Of a stretch of DNA of 64,000 nucleotides, positions 16,958 through 26,591 are shown one piece after another. The notes beneath the pieces are model-generated. The model was not told the origin of the DNA. It was given only the letters and a program-made list of their open reading frames with translations, and did no database searches. The DNA is taken from contig CAMDDU010000020.1 of NCBI GenBank assembly GCA_945892985.1, positions 1 through 64,000 on the forward strand, read 5' to 3'. This stretch comes from CAITSH01 sp945892985 (GTDB taxonomy: Bacteria; Pseudomonadota; Gammaproteobacteria; Burkholderiales; SG8-39). The translations under genes were made by a program, and so were the position numbers. Positions within the stretch are counted from its first letter, which is position 1. Every line of letters starts with the position of its first letter.

Positions 16958-18046
16958 CTATCCCCAGATATTCCAAGGCGTCTGCATCCAGGCACCTATC
17001 ACGACCAGCCAGACCAGCGTAACCGGGATGAATATTTTCCAGCCCAGTCGCATGATCTGGTCGTAGCGATAGCGCGGAAATGTCGCGCGGATCCAGAGGA
17101 ACATCGATGCGACACAGAACACCTTGATAAACAGCCAGCCGAAAGACGGAATCAGGTGAAACACCGGCGAATCAATCGGCGATACCCAGCCGCCGAAGAA
17201 CATAATCACCGTCAGCGTCGACAGCAGGATCATGTTCATGTACTCGGCCATGAAAAACAGCGCGAAAGTCATGCCCGAATATTCCACCATGTGACCGGCG
17301 ACGATTTCAGACTCGCCCTCTACGACGTCAAACGGGGCGCGATTGGTTTCCGCCACACCGGAGATGAAGTAGACCACGCAGATGGGCAACAGGGGCAGCC
17401 AGTTCCATGACAGCAGATTCAGTCCGCTGTCAGCAAAACGGCCTTTCGCCTGGGCGTTAACGATGTCGGAGATGTTGAGGCTGCCAGAGACCATCAGAAC
17501 TACGACCAGCGCGAAACCCATGGCGATCTCGTAAGAGACCATCTGGGCGGCCGAGCGCATGGCGCCAAGGAAGGCGTATTTTGAATTGGATGCCCAACCG
17601 GCAATGATGACGCTGTAAACGCCGATGGAGGTGAGCGCCATGATATAGAGCAGGCCGGCGTTGACGTCCGCAAGCACCACCTCGGGGCTGAAAGGGATGA
17701 CCGCCCATGCCGCCAGGGCCGGCATCAGGCCGACCATTGGCGCCAGGATGAAAAGTCCCTTGCTGGCATTGGTCGGAAGGATAATTTCCTTGAATAACAG
17801 TTTCACGCCGTCGGCGATGGGCTGGAGCAGGCCGTAGGGGCCGACCCGGTTGGGACCGATACGAATCTGGATCCAACCGATAAGTTTGCGCTCCCAAAGC
17901 GTCAGGTAAGCAACGCACAAGAACATGGGCGCAACGATGCAAGCGATCAGCACCAGGGTCTTGCCAAGCGTGAACAGCGCCGGCCCCCAATGGGGACCGA
18001 ACCACGCCGAGGACAGTCCAGACAGGGTCTGAATAATTTCGTTCAC
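16958..18046 (-). CDS. nuoH: NADH-quinone oxidoreductase subunit H
   Basis: The 362-residue, eight-helix subunit forms the quinone-binding chamber and E-channel. Typical stretches are ERKLIGWIQIRIGPNRVGPYG, the loop ETNRAPFDVVEGESEIVAG and FLWIRATFPRYRYDQIM. Its ATG overlaps the nuoG stop by 4 bp (ATGA). Confidence 0.96.
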   Translation of the reverse strand: MNEIIQTLSGLSSAWFGPHWGPALFTLGKTLVLIACIVAPMFLCVAYLTLWERKLIGWIQIRIGPNRVGPYGLLQPIADGVKLLFKEIILPTNASKGLFILAPMVGLMPALAAWAVIPFSPEVVLADVNAGLLYIMALTSIGVYSVIIAGWASNSKYAFLGAMRSAAQMVSYEIAMGFALVVVLMVSGSLNISDIVNAQAKGRFADSGLNLLSWNWLPLLPICVVYFISGVAETNRAPFDVVEGESEIVAGHMVEYSGMTFALFFMAEYMNMILLSTLTVIMFFGGWVSPIDSPVFHLIPSFGWLFIKVFCVASMFLWIRATFPRYRYDQIMRLGWKIFIPVTLVWLVVIGAWMQTPWNIWG

Positions 18047-20370
18047 GCTTGCACCACGCTCAATTCACCAAACATCGCGCCGAGGCCTGCGGTAAGCGCA
18101 TGCGCCGAGGCCACGCGAACACATCCGGCAGGCACACTGCTGTCGAGGCGGGCGATCAGCAACGCCTCGCCATTCCCTTGGCGCACCCTGACCTGCTGGC
18201 CCTCAGTCAGTCCGAGTGCGGTCAGTTGAGATGCGCTCATGCGCGCGGCGGGCGCCACCGCGTCGGCGGTGTGTTGCAACGACTCTGCCCTGCGCACCAG
18301 CGGATCGGTCGAGTAGATCGGTACATCGGCGATACGCTGTAAGCCGTTTGCCGGGGCGGGCACCTGCAACGCCATGCCGTTCAAGCTGTTGTTCAGGCGC
18401 GCGGGAAGATCGGCGGCCTTGCAACATTCATCGCGCACGGCCTCGCTGCTGTCGTGGTCGAAACCGGGAAGGCCGAGCAGGTTGCCCAAGACGCGCAACA
18501 CTTTCCAGGCTGGCCGTGTTTCCCCCAGCGGGCGCACCACACCATTGAAACTTTGCAGGCGTCCTTCGGCGTTGATAAAACTGCCGGAGGTTTCGGTGAA
18601 CGGCGCAACTGGCAGCAGCACATCGGCGTATTCGTCCGCCTGCCCCCGGAACGCGGTCATCGCTACCACCATGTCAGCGCCCTTTATGGCGGTCATGGCC
18701 TGAACCGGGTCGTTACAATCGAGCGCTGGTTCCACACCAAGCAACACGTAGGCTTTGAGGGGCTTGGCGAGCATTGTCGAGGCGTTTAGCCCGCCCGCCG
18801 ATGGCACACAGGCAGCGACGTGACCACCAACGGTGTTGGCGGCTTCACCGGTGAAGCCAAAAGAACAATCGAGCGTGGCCGACAATTCTTGGGCCAGCAG
18901 CCTGATTTGCGCCGCTTGCGGATGTTGGCCGGCAAAATTGCCGAGCAGCAAGGCTACGCATTTGCCCGAGACGAGGCTGTCGGCGATGGCTTTCGCGTCG
19001 CTGGAAACCTTCACATTTGCAAGCGCCGCCGGTACCGCCTTGCCCTTGGCCTCAAGGGCAGCCTTGAGCACCTGCCCGAGAACCCCGGGCAGATCCTGCG
19101 GCGGAACGATCGCCTTGTTGCGCACCGGCATCAACAGATTGTCATCGGTCGCATGGATTACATTGATTTGTGTCCCGCCCTTGGCCGTCTGCCGCAGACG
19201 GTTGGCCAGCAGCGGATGGTCCTTGCGCAGAAAGGAGCCAACCACCAGCACACGGTCAAGCGCGCCGATGCCCGCAATATTCATCCCCATCCAAGGCACA
19301 CCGGCCTGCCTGCCATCGCCAGAAAAATCGGTTTGGCGGAGGCGAAAATCAATATTGTCACCGCCCAATCCGCGCACCAGTTTGCCCAAGAGCGCCATTT
19401 CTTCTAGTGTTGCCGTCGGACTGGACAGCGCGCCGATGGCGGCCGCACCGTGAGTGGCCTTTATGTCCTTAAGACCATTGGCGACGTACTCCAGCGCCGT
19501 CTGCCAGTCGACTTCACGCCATGCGCCGCCTTGCTTGAGCATGGGCTGCGTCAGGCGGTCGGTATTCAAGCCTTCATAGGAAAAACGGTCTTTGTCTGAA
19601 AGCCAGCATTCGTTCAGTTCGTCATTCTCCAGCGGCAATACGCGCATCACCCTGTCCTGCTTGACCTGTACGACCAGGTTGGAGCCCAGACTGTCGTGCG
19701 GCGCCACCGATTTGCGGCGCGATAATTCCCAGGTCCGCGCGCTGTATCGAAAAGGCTTGGAGGTCAGCGCACCTACGGGGCAAAGATCGATCATGTTGCC
19801 CGACAGTTCCGAGTCGACCGTCTTGCCGAAAAAGGACACAATTTCGGCGTGCTCACCGCGGCCCATCATGCCCAGTTCCATCACCCCGGCGATTTCCTGG
19901 CCGAAGCGCACGCAACGTGTGCAGTGGATGCAGCGGGTCATTTCCTCCATAGACACCAAGGGCCCGATGTTTTTGTGGAAGACGACGCGTTTTTCTTCCT
20001 TGTACCTCGAAGCACTCTTGCCATAACCTACGGCAAGATCCTGTAACTGGCACTCGCCGCCTTGGTCGCAAATCGGGCAGTCAAGGGGATGGTTGATAAG
20101 CAAAAACTCCATCACGCCTTTTTGCGCTTTTTTTGCGTAATCGGAGTTTGTCTGCACCTTCATGCCATCGGTAACCGGTGTGGCGCAGGCAGGCATGGGC
20201 TTGGGTGCCTTTTCAACCTGGACCAGGCACATGCGGCAGTTGGCCGCGATCGAGAGCTTTTTGTGATAACAAAAGTGCGGGACGTAAATATCCAGCTGAT
20301 TGGCCGCATCCATCACCGTGGCGCCGTTTTGCACCTCGGTCTGCTTGCCGTCGATTTCGATCTTGAGCAT
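18043..20370 (-). CDS. nuoG: NADH-quinone oxidoreductase subunit G
   Basis: This 775-residue peripheral subunit carries several Fe-S clusters between NuoF and the quinone site. The N-terminal 2Fe-2S ferredoxin domain has FCYHKKLSIAANCRMC and PMPAC; then come HPLDCPICDQGGEC and CIHCTRCVRFGQE. The C-terminal part (about 220-775) is the molybdopterin-oxidoreductase-like domain, degenerate in catalytic function as in other NuoG. It starts 2 bp after the nuoF stop. Confidence 0.96.
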   Translation of the reverse strand: MLKIEIDGKQTEVQNGATVMDAANQLDIYVPHFCYHKKLSIAANCRMCLVQVEKAPKPMPACATPVTDGMKVQTNSDYAKKAQKGVMEFLLINHPLDCPICDQGGECQLQDLAVGYGKSASRYKEEKRVVFHKNIGPLVSMEEMTRCIHCTRCVRFGQEIAGVMELGMMGRGEHAEIVSFFGKTVDSELSGNMIDLCPVGALTSKPFRYSARTWELSRRKSVAPHDSLGSNLVVQVKQDRVMRVLPLENDELNECWLSDKDRFSYEGLNTDRLTQPMLKQGGAWREVDWQTALEYVANGLKDIKATHGAAAIGALSSPTATLEEMALLGKLVRGLGGDNIDFRLRQTDFSGDGRQAGVPWMGMNIAGIGALDRVLVVGSFLRKDHPLLANRLRQTAKGGTQINVIHATDDNLLMPVRNKAIVPPQDLPGVLGQVLKAALEAKGKAVPAALANVKVSSDAKAIADSLVSGKCVALLLGNFAGQHPQAAQIRLLAQELSATLDCSFGFTGEAANTVGGHVAACVPSAGGLNASTMLAKPLKAYVLLGVEPALDCNDPVQAMTAIKGADMVVAMTAFRGQADEYADVLLPVAPFTETSGSFINAEGRLQSFNGVVRPLGETRPAWKVLRVLGNLLGLPGFDHDSSEAVRDECCKAADLPARLNNSLNGMALQVPAPANGLQRIADVPIYSTDPLVRRAESLQHTADAVAPAARMSASQLTALGLTEGQQVRVRQGNGEALLIARLDSSVPAGCVRVASAHALTAGLGAMFGELSVVQA

Positions 20371-20372
20371 GG

Positions 20373-21701
20373 TTAGGCTGCGTGCTTCACGGGTTCCCCG
20401 TGCGGAGTGGAATACCCGCCGGGTACGCTGACGAGGCAGCGCTTGTTATCGATGTGATACTGGAATTCGTCGCGAAAATGCTGGATGAAGCTCTTGACCG
20501 GCAACGCCGCCGCGTCACCCAGCGCACAAATGGTGCGCCCGGCGATGTTGTCGGCGACATTGACCAGCAGGTCGAGGTCTTCCTGGCGCCCCTGCCCGTT
20601 TTCGATACGGTGAACAATACGATAAAGCCAGCCTGTTCCTTCGCGGCAGGGCGTGCACTGTCCGCAAGACTCTTCGAAATAAAAGTATGACAAGCGTTGC
20701 AAGGCCTTGACCATGCAGGTGGACTCATCCATCACTATCACCGCCCCGGAGCCGAGCATGGAACCCGCCTTGGCAATGGAGTCATAGTCCATGTCTGTCT
20801 GCATCATCACGGCGGCCGGAAGCACAGGCATCGATGAGCCGCCGGGGATACAGGCCTTGAATTTTCGTCCTCCGCGCATCCCCCCCGCCATCTCCAGCAA
20901 AGTCGCAAACGGCGTGCCAAGCTTCACCTCGTAGTTGCCCGGGCGGGCGACATGGCCCGAGACCGAGAATAATTTTGTCCCGCCATTGTTGGGCTTGCCA
21001 AGGGCAAGAAAGGCATCGCCGCCGTTATTTATGATCCAAGGCACCGCAGCGAATGTCTCGGTGTTGTTGATGGTGGTCGGCTTGCCATAAAGACCGAAGC
21101 TTGCGGGGAACGGCGGCTTGAAGCGAGGCTGGCCCTTTTTACCCTCGAGCGACTCGAGCAGCGCGGTTTCCTCGCCGCAAATATATGCGCCATAGCCGTG
21201 GTGCGCAAACAGATCAAAGGAGAATTCACTGCCCAGGATGCCCTTGCCGAGGTAACCCGCCGCGCGGGCCTCGTCCAGCGCCTCCTCAAAGCGTTCGTAA
21301 TCAGCCCAGATTTCACCATGGATGTAGTTATATCCGGTACCAATGCCCATGGCGAAGCCGCCGATAATCATCCCTTCGATGAGAATGTGCGGGTTGTAAC
21401 GGATGATGTCCCGATCCTTGAACGTGCCAGGCTCGCCCTCATCGGAGTTGCACACCAGATACTTCGCACCGGGGAATTGCCGCGGCATGAAGCTCCATTT
21501 GAGTCCGGTCGGGAAGCCGGCGCCGCCACGGCCACGCAGAGCCGATTTTTTCACCTCGGCGATCACCGCGTCCGGCGTTATTTTTTCGGCCATGATCTTG
21601 CGCAAAGCCTGGTAGCCGCCGCGCGCCTCGTAATCCTTCAGGCGCCAGTTGGAGCCGTCCAGCCCCTTCATGATCAGCGCGTCAGGTCCGTACTCAAGCA
21701 T
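20373..21701 (-). CDS. nuoF: NADH-quinone oxidoreductase subunit F
   Basis: The 442-residue flavoprotein oxidises NADH and holds FMN and the N3 cluster. It has the glycine-rich nucleotide site RGRGGAGFPTGLKW (about 55-70), the FMN/NADH loop CNSDEGEPGTFKDR, and the 4Fe-4S ligands ESCGQCTPCREG plus the later Cys in TICALGDAAA. The start overlaps nuoE by 8 bp. Confidence 0.96.
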   Translation of the reverse strand: MLEYGPDALIMKGLDGSNWRLKDYEARGGYQALRKIMAEKITPDAVIAEVKKSALRGRGGAGFPTGLKWSFMPRQFPGAKYLVCNSDEGEPGTFKDRDIIRYNPHILIEGMIIGGFAMGIGTGYNYIHGEIWADYERFEEALDEARAAGYLGKGILGSEFSFDLFAHHGYGAYICGEETALLESLEGKKGQPRFKPPFPASFGLYGKPTTINNTETFAAVPWIINNGGDAFLALGKPNNGGTKLFSVSGHVARPGNYEVKLGTPFATLLEMAGGMRGGRKFKACIPGGSSMPVLPAAVMMQTDMDYDSIAKAGSMLGSGAVIVMDESTCMVKALQRLSYFYFEESCGQCTPCREGTGWLYRIVHRIENGQGRQEDLDLLVNVADNIAGRTICALGDAAALPVKSFIQHFRDEFQYHIDNKRCLVSVPGGYSTPHGEPVKHAA

Positions 21702-22179
21702 TTTTCTTCAGCTCCGCGATAAGGGCATCGAGCTTTTCGTGGGACATGAAACTGCACATGCGCTTGTTGTTCACCAGCAGCACCGGTGCATCTCCGCACG
21801 CGCCCATGCACTCCCCCTCTTTGAGGGTGATCAGCGCGTCGGCCGTGGTTTCGTTAAAGCCGACTCCGAGCTTTTGCTTGAGATATTCCGCGGCATCGGC
21901 GCCGCCCGAAAGTGCACACGGCAAGTTGGTGCAAATGCTTAGCTTGTACCTGCCGGCCGCGGCCAGGTCGTACATGTTGTAGAAGGTGGCAACCTCGTAG
22001 ACGGCGATCGGCGGCATGCCAAGCACACCGGCCACGGCGTCCATGACCTCAGTCGACAGCCAGCCCTTTTCATCCTGCGCGATGGCAAGCGCGGACATCA
22101 CAGCCGACTGCTTTTGCTCGGCCGGGTATTTCGCGATCTCGCGCTTGATTTTTTTCAGTGATTCGTCGGAGAGCATCAC
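21694..22179 (-). CDS. nuoE: NADH-quinone oxidoreductase subunit E
   Basis: The 161-residue thioredoxin-like subunit carries the 2Fe-2S cluster N1a. Ligands are in CTNLPCALSGG (Cys-x4-Cys) and GECMGACGDAP (Cys-x3-Cys). Helical N-terminus and length are normal. Its start overlaps the nuoD stop by 4 bp and its end overlaps nuoF by 8 bp. Confidence 0.96.
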   Translation of the reverse strand: MMLSDESLKKIKREIAKYPAEQKQSAVMSALAIAQDEKGWLSTEVMDAVAGVLGMPPIAVYEVATFYNMYDLAAAGRYKLSICTNLPCALSGGADAAEYLKQKLGVGFNETTADALITLKEGECMGACGDAPVLLVNNKRMCSFMSHEKLDALIAELKKNA

Positions 22180-23429
22180 CGGTCAATCTCCCCGAAAACG
22201 ATATCCTGCGTACCGATGATCGCAACGACGTCGGCGATCATGTGCCCCTTGGCCATCTCGTTGAGTGCGGCAAGATGGGGAAAACCAGGCGCACGAATTT
22301 TAAGGCGGTAAGGCTTGTTCGCTCCATCAGAAACGAGATAAATGCCAAACTCACCCTTTGGATGCTCCACCGCGGCGTAAGCCTCACCCGGCGGGACGTG
22401 GAAGCCTTCACTGAAAAGCTTGAAGTGATGGATCAACTCCTCCATGCTCGACTTCATTTCCACCCGCGAGGGTGGGGCAACCTTGTGGTTGTCCGTTATC
22501 ACCGCACCGGGGTTCTTGCGCAACCAGTCGACACACTGCCGGATGATGCGGTTGGACTGGCGCATTTCTTCGATGCGGACAAGATAACGGTCATAGCAAT
22601 CGCCGTTGACGCCCACGGGAATATCAAAATCAAGCCTGTCATAGACCTCATAGGGCTGCTTCTTGCGCAAATCCCACTCGATGCCCGATCCGCGCAGCAT
22701 CGCACCGGAGAACCCAAGCGCGAGAGCGCGCTCCGGCGAAACCACCCCCACCCCCACGGTGCGCTGCTTCCAGATGCGGTTATCGGTCAGCAGCGTTTCA
22801 TAATCGTCGACACACTTGGGGAAGCGATTGGTAAAGTCTTCGATGAAATCGAGCAGCGATCCGCGGCGATTCTCATTCATTGACGAGATCGCCTTGCTGT
22901 TGTGGACCTTCGAGGCGAGATACTGCGGCATTGCATCGGGAAGATCGCGATAGACGCCGCCCGGACGGTAATAAGCCGCGTGCATGCGCGCACCGGACAC
23001 CGCCTCATAACAATCCATCAGGTCTTCGCGCTCACGGAAGCAATAAAGGAATACCGTCATCGCACCGATATCGATACCGTGCGCTCCAAGCCAGAGCAAA
23101 TGGTTCAATACCCGCGTGATCTCATCGAACATGACGCGAATGTACTTGGCACGCTCAGGAACCTCGATGCCAAGGAGCTTTTCAATCGCCATGCAGTAAG
23201 CATGCTCGTTGCACATCATCGAAACGTAATCAAGCCTGTCCATGTAGGGCAGCGACTGGATGAACGTCTTGTGTTCGGCGAGCTTTTCTGTGGCACGGTG
23301 CAATAAGCCGATATGCGGATCAGCGCGCTCCACGACTTCGCCATCCAGTTCGAGGACCAGGCGCAGCACGCCGTGCGCCGCCGGGTGTTGGGGGCCAAAA
23401 TTCAGGGTGTAGTTGCGAATTTCAGCCAT
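22176..23429 (-). CDS. nuoD: NADH-quinone oxidoreductase subunit D
   Basis: The 417-residue 49-kDa-type subunit forms the quinone site with NuoB and is related to [NiFe]-hydrogenase large subunits. It starts NYTLNFGPQHPAAHGVLR (quinone-site histidine in the first loop) and contains HIGLLHRATEKLAEHKT and EHPKGEFGIYLVSDG. nuoC is encoded separately, not fused. There is a 2-bp gap after nuoC. Confidence 0.96.
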   Translation of the reverse strand: MAEIRNYTLNFGPQHPAAHGVLRLVLELDGEVVERADPHIGLLHRATEKLAEHKTFIQSLPYMDRLDYVSMMCNEHAYCMAIEKLLGIEVPERAKYIRVMFDEITRVLNHLLWLGAHGIDIGAMTVFLYCFREREDLMDCYEAVSGARMHAAYYRPGGVYRDLPDAMPQYLASKVHNSKAISSMNENRRGSLLDFIEDFTNRFPKCVDDYETLLTDNRIWKQRTVGVGVVSPERALALGFSGAMLRGSGIEWDLRKKQPYEVYDRLDFDIPVGVNGDCYDRYLVRIEEMRQSNRIIRQCVDWLRKNPGAVITDNHKVAPPSRVEMKSSMEELIHHFKLFSEGFHVPPGEAYAAVEHPKGEFGIYLVSDGANKPYRLKIRAPGFPHLAALNEMAKGHMIADVVAIIGTQDIVFGEIDR

Positions 23430-23431
23430 GT

Positions 23432-24058
23432 TCAGCGCCCACCGCCAAGGTCACCGTACTGATCTTCACGAATTATCCTTGGTGTGATTTCGCGTGGTTC
23501 AATACTGACGGGCTGGTAAACAACACGCCTTTGTTTCGGGTCATAACGCATTTCGACATTGCCCGATAGCGGAAAATCCTTCCGGAAAGGATGGCCGACA
23601 AAACCGTAATCGGTAAGGATTCGGCGCAAATCGTTATGTCCGGTGAAAATCAGGCCGAACAGATCAAACGCCTCGCGCTCATACCAGTCGGCATTGGGCC
23701 AGACCGCGGTGAGTGAGTCCAGCACGGGAAAGGCATCCTCGTTTGCAAACACACGAAGACGCAGACGCCAGTTTTTTTCGATCGAAAGCAGGTGCGAAAC
23801 TGCGGCAAACCGCGCGCCATCAGTTGCGCCGGCTTCACCGGCATCGGCGTTGCCGTAGGCGGAATAATCCAGCCCGCAGAGATCGACCAGTTGATCGAAC
23901 CGCAGATCCGCGTGATCGCGAAGCACCGCCGCCACCGCCGCATATTCGGAGGCCTTCACAACCAGGGTGAGCTCTCCAAGAGCCTCTGAAAGGCTCTCTA
24001 CACGGTTACCGAGCGCCGCCGTGAGCGCTGCCTGCAGGCGCGTAAGTTTTTCTGTCAT
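23432..24058 (-). CDS. nuoC: NADH-quinone oxidoreductase subunit C
   Basis: The 208-residue 30-kDa-type subunit carries the signature EREAFDLFGLIFTGHNDLRRIL and the ending DFPLSGNVEMRYD. The ATG at 24058 (MTEKLTRLQ) was chosen because it lies just past the nuoB stop; the frame is open a further 32 codons, which lie inside nuoB and are not NuoC-like. Confidence 0.95.
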   Translation of the reverse strand: MTEKLTRLQAALTAALGNRVESLSEALGELTLVVKASEYAAVAAVLRDHADLRFDQLVDLCGLDYSAYGNADAGEAGATDGARFAAVSHLLSIEKNWRLRLRVFANEDAFPVLDSLTAVWPNADWYEREAFDLFGLIFTGHNDLRRILTDYGFVGHPFRKDFPLSGNVEMRYDPKQRRVVYQPVSIEPREITPRIIREDQYGDLGGGR

Positions 24059-24059
24059 T

Positions 24060-24542
24060 TCAGCGGGCGATGGTGTTGGTGCGCTTGATCTTGTTCTGCA
24101 ATTGCACGATGCCGTAGAGCAGAGCCTCCGCAGTCGGGGGGCAACCGGGAACATAAACGTCTACCGGCACAATTCGGTCACACCCACGCACAACCGAGTA
24201 TGAGTAGTGGTAGTAGCCGCCGCCGTTGGCGCAGGAACCCATTGAGATCACCCAGCGCGGCTCGGCCATCTGGTCATAAACCTTGCGCAGTGCCGGCGCC
24301 ATCTTGTTGCATAGGGTGCCGGCGACAATCATCACATCCGACTGACGGGGACTGGGGCGAAAAACGATGCCAAACCGATCAAGGTCGTAACGTGCTGCGC
24401 CGGCATGCATCATTTCCACCGCACAACAGGCGAGTCCAAAGGTCATTGGCCAGAGCGAACCCGTGCGGGTCCAGTTGATCACGGTGTCTATGGACGTGGT
24501 GACGAAGCCCTGCTGCGTCAATCCCTGCTCATTGGCGCCCAT
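24060..24542 (-). CDS. nuoB: NADH-quinone oxidoreductase subunit B
   Basis: The 160-residue subunit binds N2, the last Fe-S cluster before quinone. All four ligands are present: the tandem Cys pair in GLACCAVEMM, then MGSCANGGG and VPGCPPT. ATG at 24542 (MGANEQG) is preferred to a GTG two codons upstream. It follows nuoA by about 21 bp. Confidence 0.96.
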   Translation of the reverse strand: MGANEQGLTQQGFVTTSIDTVINWTRTGSLWPMTFGLACCAVEMMHAGAARYDLDRFGIVFRPSPRQSDVMIVAGTLCNKMAPALRKVYDQMAEPRWVISMGSCANGGGYYHYSYSVVRGCDRIVPVDVYVPGCPPTAEALLYGIVQLQNKIKRTNTIAR

Positions 24543-24563
24543 GCACACCTCCGCTGACTGCCG

Positions 24564-24932
24564 CTATTCCCATTCAAGCGCACCTTTCTTCCATTCGTAG
24601 ACGAAGCCTACGACCAGGACGCCGAGGAAAACCATCATCGCAACAAATCCGAACAGGCCGATTTCGCCCAAGACGACAGCCCAGGGAAATAGAAACGCTA
24701 TTTCCAGATCAAATAAAATGAAAAGAATTGCGACGAGATAGTAGCGCACATCAAATTTCATGCGTGCGTCCTCGAAAGCCTCAAAGCCGCACTCGTAGGG
24801 AGAGAGCTTTTCGCTATCGGGCCTGTTCACACCAACCAGCGAGCTTGCCACCCATCCTAGCAACATCGGCGCGGCACCGACGACTATGGCGACAAAAATG
24901 AACAGCAGGATCGGAAAGTAATTTTCCAGCAT
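24564..24932 (-). CDS. nuoA: NADH-quinone oxidoreductase subunit A
   Basis: The 122-residue, three-helix subunit is at its usual length. Its loop carries YECGFEAFEDARMKFDVRYYLVAILFILFDLE, with the quinone-gate Cys in ECG; the quoted segment is split at YECGFEAF and KFDVRYYLVAILF in homologues. ATG at 24932 (MLENYFP) was chosen over an upstream in-frame start. It is the first gene of the nuo operon; the promoter must lie in the 91 bp before tRNA-Leu or further upstream with read-through from secG. Confidence 0.94.
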   Translation of the reverse strand: MLENYFPILLFIFVAIVVGAAPMLLGWVASSLVGVNRPDSEKLSPYECGFEAFEDARMKFDVRYYLVAILFILFDLEIAFLFPWAVVLGEIGLFGFVAMMVFLGVLVVGFVYEWKKGALEWE

Positions 24933-25023
24933 CTTTCGTCCGAATCGAGCGGCCACGCCTCATTGCGTACCCGTTATCTACCCCTACCGCGCGCCCCGGG
25001 CACATACCCGGAGCGATTTTGCT

Positions 25024-25110
25024 TGGTGCCGACGAAGGGACTCGAACCCCCACAGCCTTTCGGCCACCAGCCCCTCAAGCTGGCGTGTCTACCAATTTCA
25101 CCACGTCGGC
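25024..25110 (-). tRNA. tRNA-Leu (GAG anticodon)
   Basis: Read on the minus strand the 87-nt gene begins GCCGACG and ends CGTCGGC-A-CCA, giving a full 7-bp acceptor stem with encoded CCA. The anticodon loop reads CTTGAGG, anticodon GAG, which decodes CUC and CUU. The long variable arm (GGTGGCCGAAAGGCTGT) is class II, and the T loop is GGTTCGAGTCC. Its place between secG and nuoA is typical for betaproteobacteria. Confidence 0.97.
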
Positions 25111-25119
25111 AAAAATCTG

Positions 25120-25494
25120 TTACTTGGGCACCTCGTTCGCCCGGTTTCCCGTTTCACCCGACTTCGCCGGCTCAGCGCCGGGAACCGAGGGCGCGGCAGG
25201 AACCGCCGCAGGAGGAACCGTCACACCCTGCATCACGCTAGCGCCTGACCTGGGCTTGTGCGTGGCAAGGTAAGCAAGGCCAAGACTAGTCGAGAAAAAG
25301 ATCACGGCAAGTATAGCCGTTGCGCGCGACAGAAAGTTCGCCGAGCCCGTGGCGCCAAAAACGCTACCCGATGCTCCGCCACCAAAAGCAGCACCGGCAT
25401 CCGCACCTTTGCCGTGCTGAAGCAGCACGAGGCCGATGATGCCAATCGCAACCAGGACGTGCACCACCAGAACGAGCGTCAAGAAAATATTCAT
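25120..25494 (-). CDS. secG: Protein-export membrane protein SecG
   Basis: SecG is the small accessory subunit of the SecYEG translocon. The 124-residue protein has two membrane helices (about 2-23 and 53-74) around the conserved cytoplasmic loop LLQHGKGADAGAAFGGG. A proline/alanine-rich tail after residue 85 makes it longer than the E. coli protein (110). ATG at 25494 gives MNIFLTLV; another at 25503 is possible. It is followed directly by tRNA-Leu and preceded by tpiA. Confidence 0.93.
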   Translation of the reverse strand: MNIFLTLVLVVHVLVAIGIIGLVLLQHGKGADAGAAFGGGASGSVFGATGSANFLSRATAILAVIFFSTSLGLAYLATHKPRSGASVMQGVTVPPAAVPAAPSVPGAEPAKSGETGNRANEVPK

Positions 25495-25523
25495 GCTTAC
25501 CATGTCCGGCTAAAGTCCAAAAT

Positions 25524-26276
25524 TCAAACCGCCGCAACGCGGCAGATCGCCAAAAATTCCTCGGCTATCAGCGAAGCTCCGCCGACCAGTCCGCCATCCA
25601 CATCAGGCTGATCGAGCAATTCCGCCGCGTTGCCGGCCTTCATGCTGCCACCATACAAAATCCGCATTTCTCCGGCACCCTTGTCACGCGCTCCGACGAG
25701 GCTGCGAATATAAGCATGCACCCCCTGGGCCATACCAGGACTTGCCGTACGCCCCGTTCCAATAGCCCAAACCGGCTCATACGCGATGACACTCTGCGCG
25801 ACTGCCGCAGGGCTTACTCGATCCATCACCGACGACAACTGCCGCGCGACAACCTGCTCCGTTATTCCCGCCTCCCTTTCGGCCAGCGTCTCCCCTACAC
25901 ATAACACCGGGGTAATCCCTACCTCACGCAAAGCGGCGAATTTTGCAGCAATCTGCTCGTCCCGCTCACCGTACAGGGCACGCCTCTCGGAATGCCCGAT
26001 AATCGTGTAAACGCAACCGAAATCACCCAGCATTCCGGCTGACACCTCGCCGGTGAATGCCCCCCCCGGATGCTCGCTGACGTTCTGCGCCCCCCACGCA
26101 AGCCCCGACCCACCCAATTCGGCCTGCATCTGGTTCAAATAGGGAAACGGCGCGAAAACGGCAACTTCGACTCTGTTATTGGCTAGTTTCGCCGCCTTGA
26201 GAACCCCAAGCAACTCCGCATTGCCCGCCAGGCTGCCATTCATCTTCCAGTTACCAGCAAGCAGGCGTTTTCGCAT
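25524..26276 (-). CDS. tpiA: Triosephosphate isomerase
   Basis: This glycolytic TIM-barrel enzyme interconverts dihydroxyacetone phosphate and glyceraldehyde-3-phosphate. The 250-residue product has the substrate lysine in AGNWKMNG, the electrophile His in IIGHSERR, and the catalytic glutamate with mobile loop in AYEPVWAIGTGRTA. It stands 30 bp upstream of secG, and the two are likely co-transcribed. Confidence 0.96.
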   Translation of the reverse strand: MRKRLLAGNWKMNGSLAGNAELLGVLKAAKLANNRVEVAVFAPFPYLNQMQAELGGSGLAWGAQNVSEHPGGAFTGEVSAGMLGDFGCVYTIIGHSERRALYGERDEQIAAKFAALREVGITPVLCVGETLAEREAGITEQVVARQLSSVMDRVSPAAVAQSVIAYEPVWAIGTGRTASPGMAQGVHAYIRSLVGARDKGAGEMRILYGGSMKAGNAAELLDQPDVDGGLVGGASLIAEEFLAICRVAAV

Positions 26277-26591
26277 CGACGGACTTAAAGGTTAAAAGGC
26301 GTGATACACCACCAAAACCAGTCGATTTTACCGCTCGACGCTGACTCGGTCAATGAAAAGGAACGGGGGAAAACAGGGAGTTACTGCATCACAGCAAAAA
26401 AATGGCAAAAGAGTTGGCGCATGGGACAGCTTTCCCCAATGCGGCGCCCGCAGCATTGCGCAGCTCCCATGCACTACCTGCTAAAGCCGCCCTTGATGCA
26501 GCCATAACCGCGCCATGACATCCGGCAACCCTCCGCGCCTGACATACATACAGGCAGACGAATACAGACAGACGAGTAACGCGCCCGGCCT
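26277..26591 (-). other. 315-bp gap between dtd and tpiA
   Basis: No convincing gene: the short open frames here match nothing I recognise. It holds a long imperfect inverted repeat (listed separately) and must contain the tpiA promoter. Confidence 0.6.
26419..26472. repeat. 54-nt imperfect inverted repeat
   Basis: GCATGGGA (26419-26426) and TCCCATGC (26465-26472) form the outer stem; CAGCT/AGCT and AATGC/GCATT pair further in around a GC-rich loop. The whole would fold into one long hairpin in RNA. It could be a terminator for dtd-opposed transcription, a small RNA, or a leader of tpiA. There is no T-run. Confidence 0.4.
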
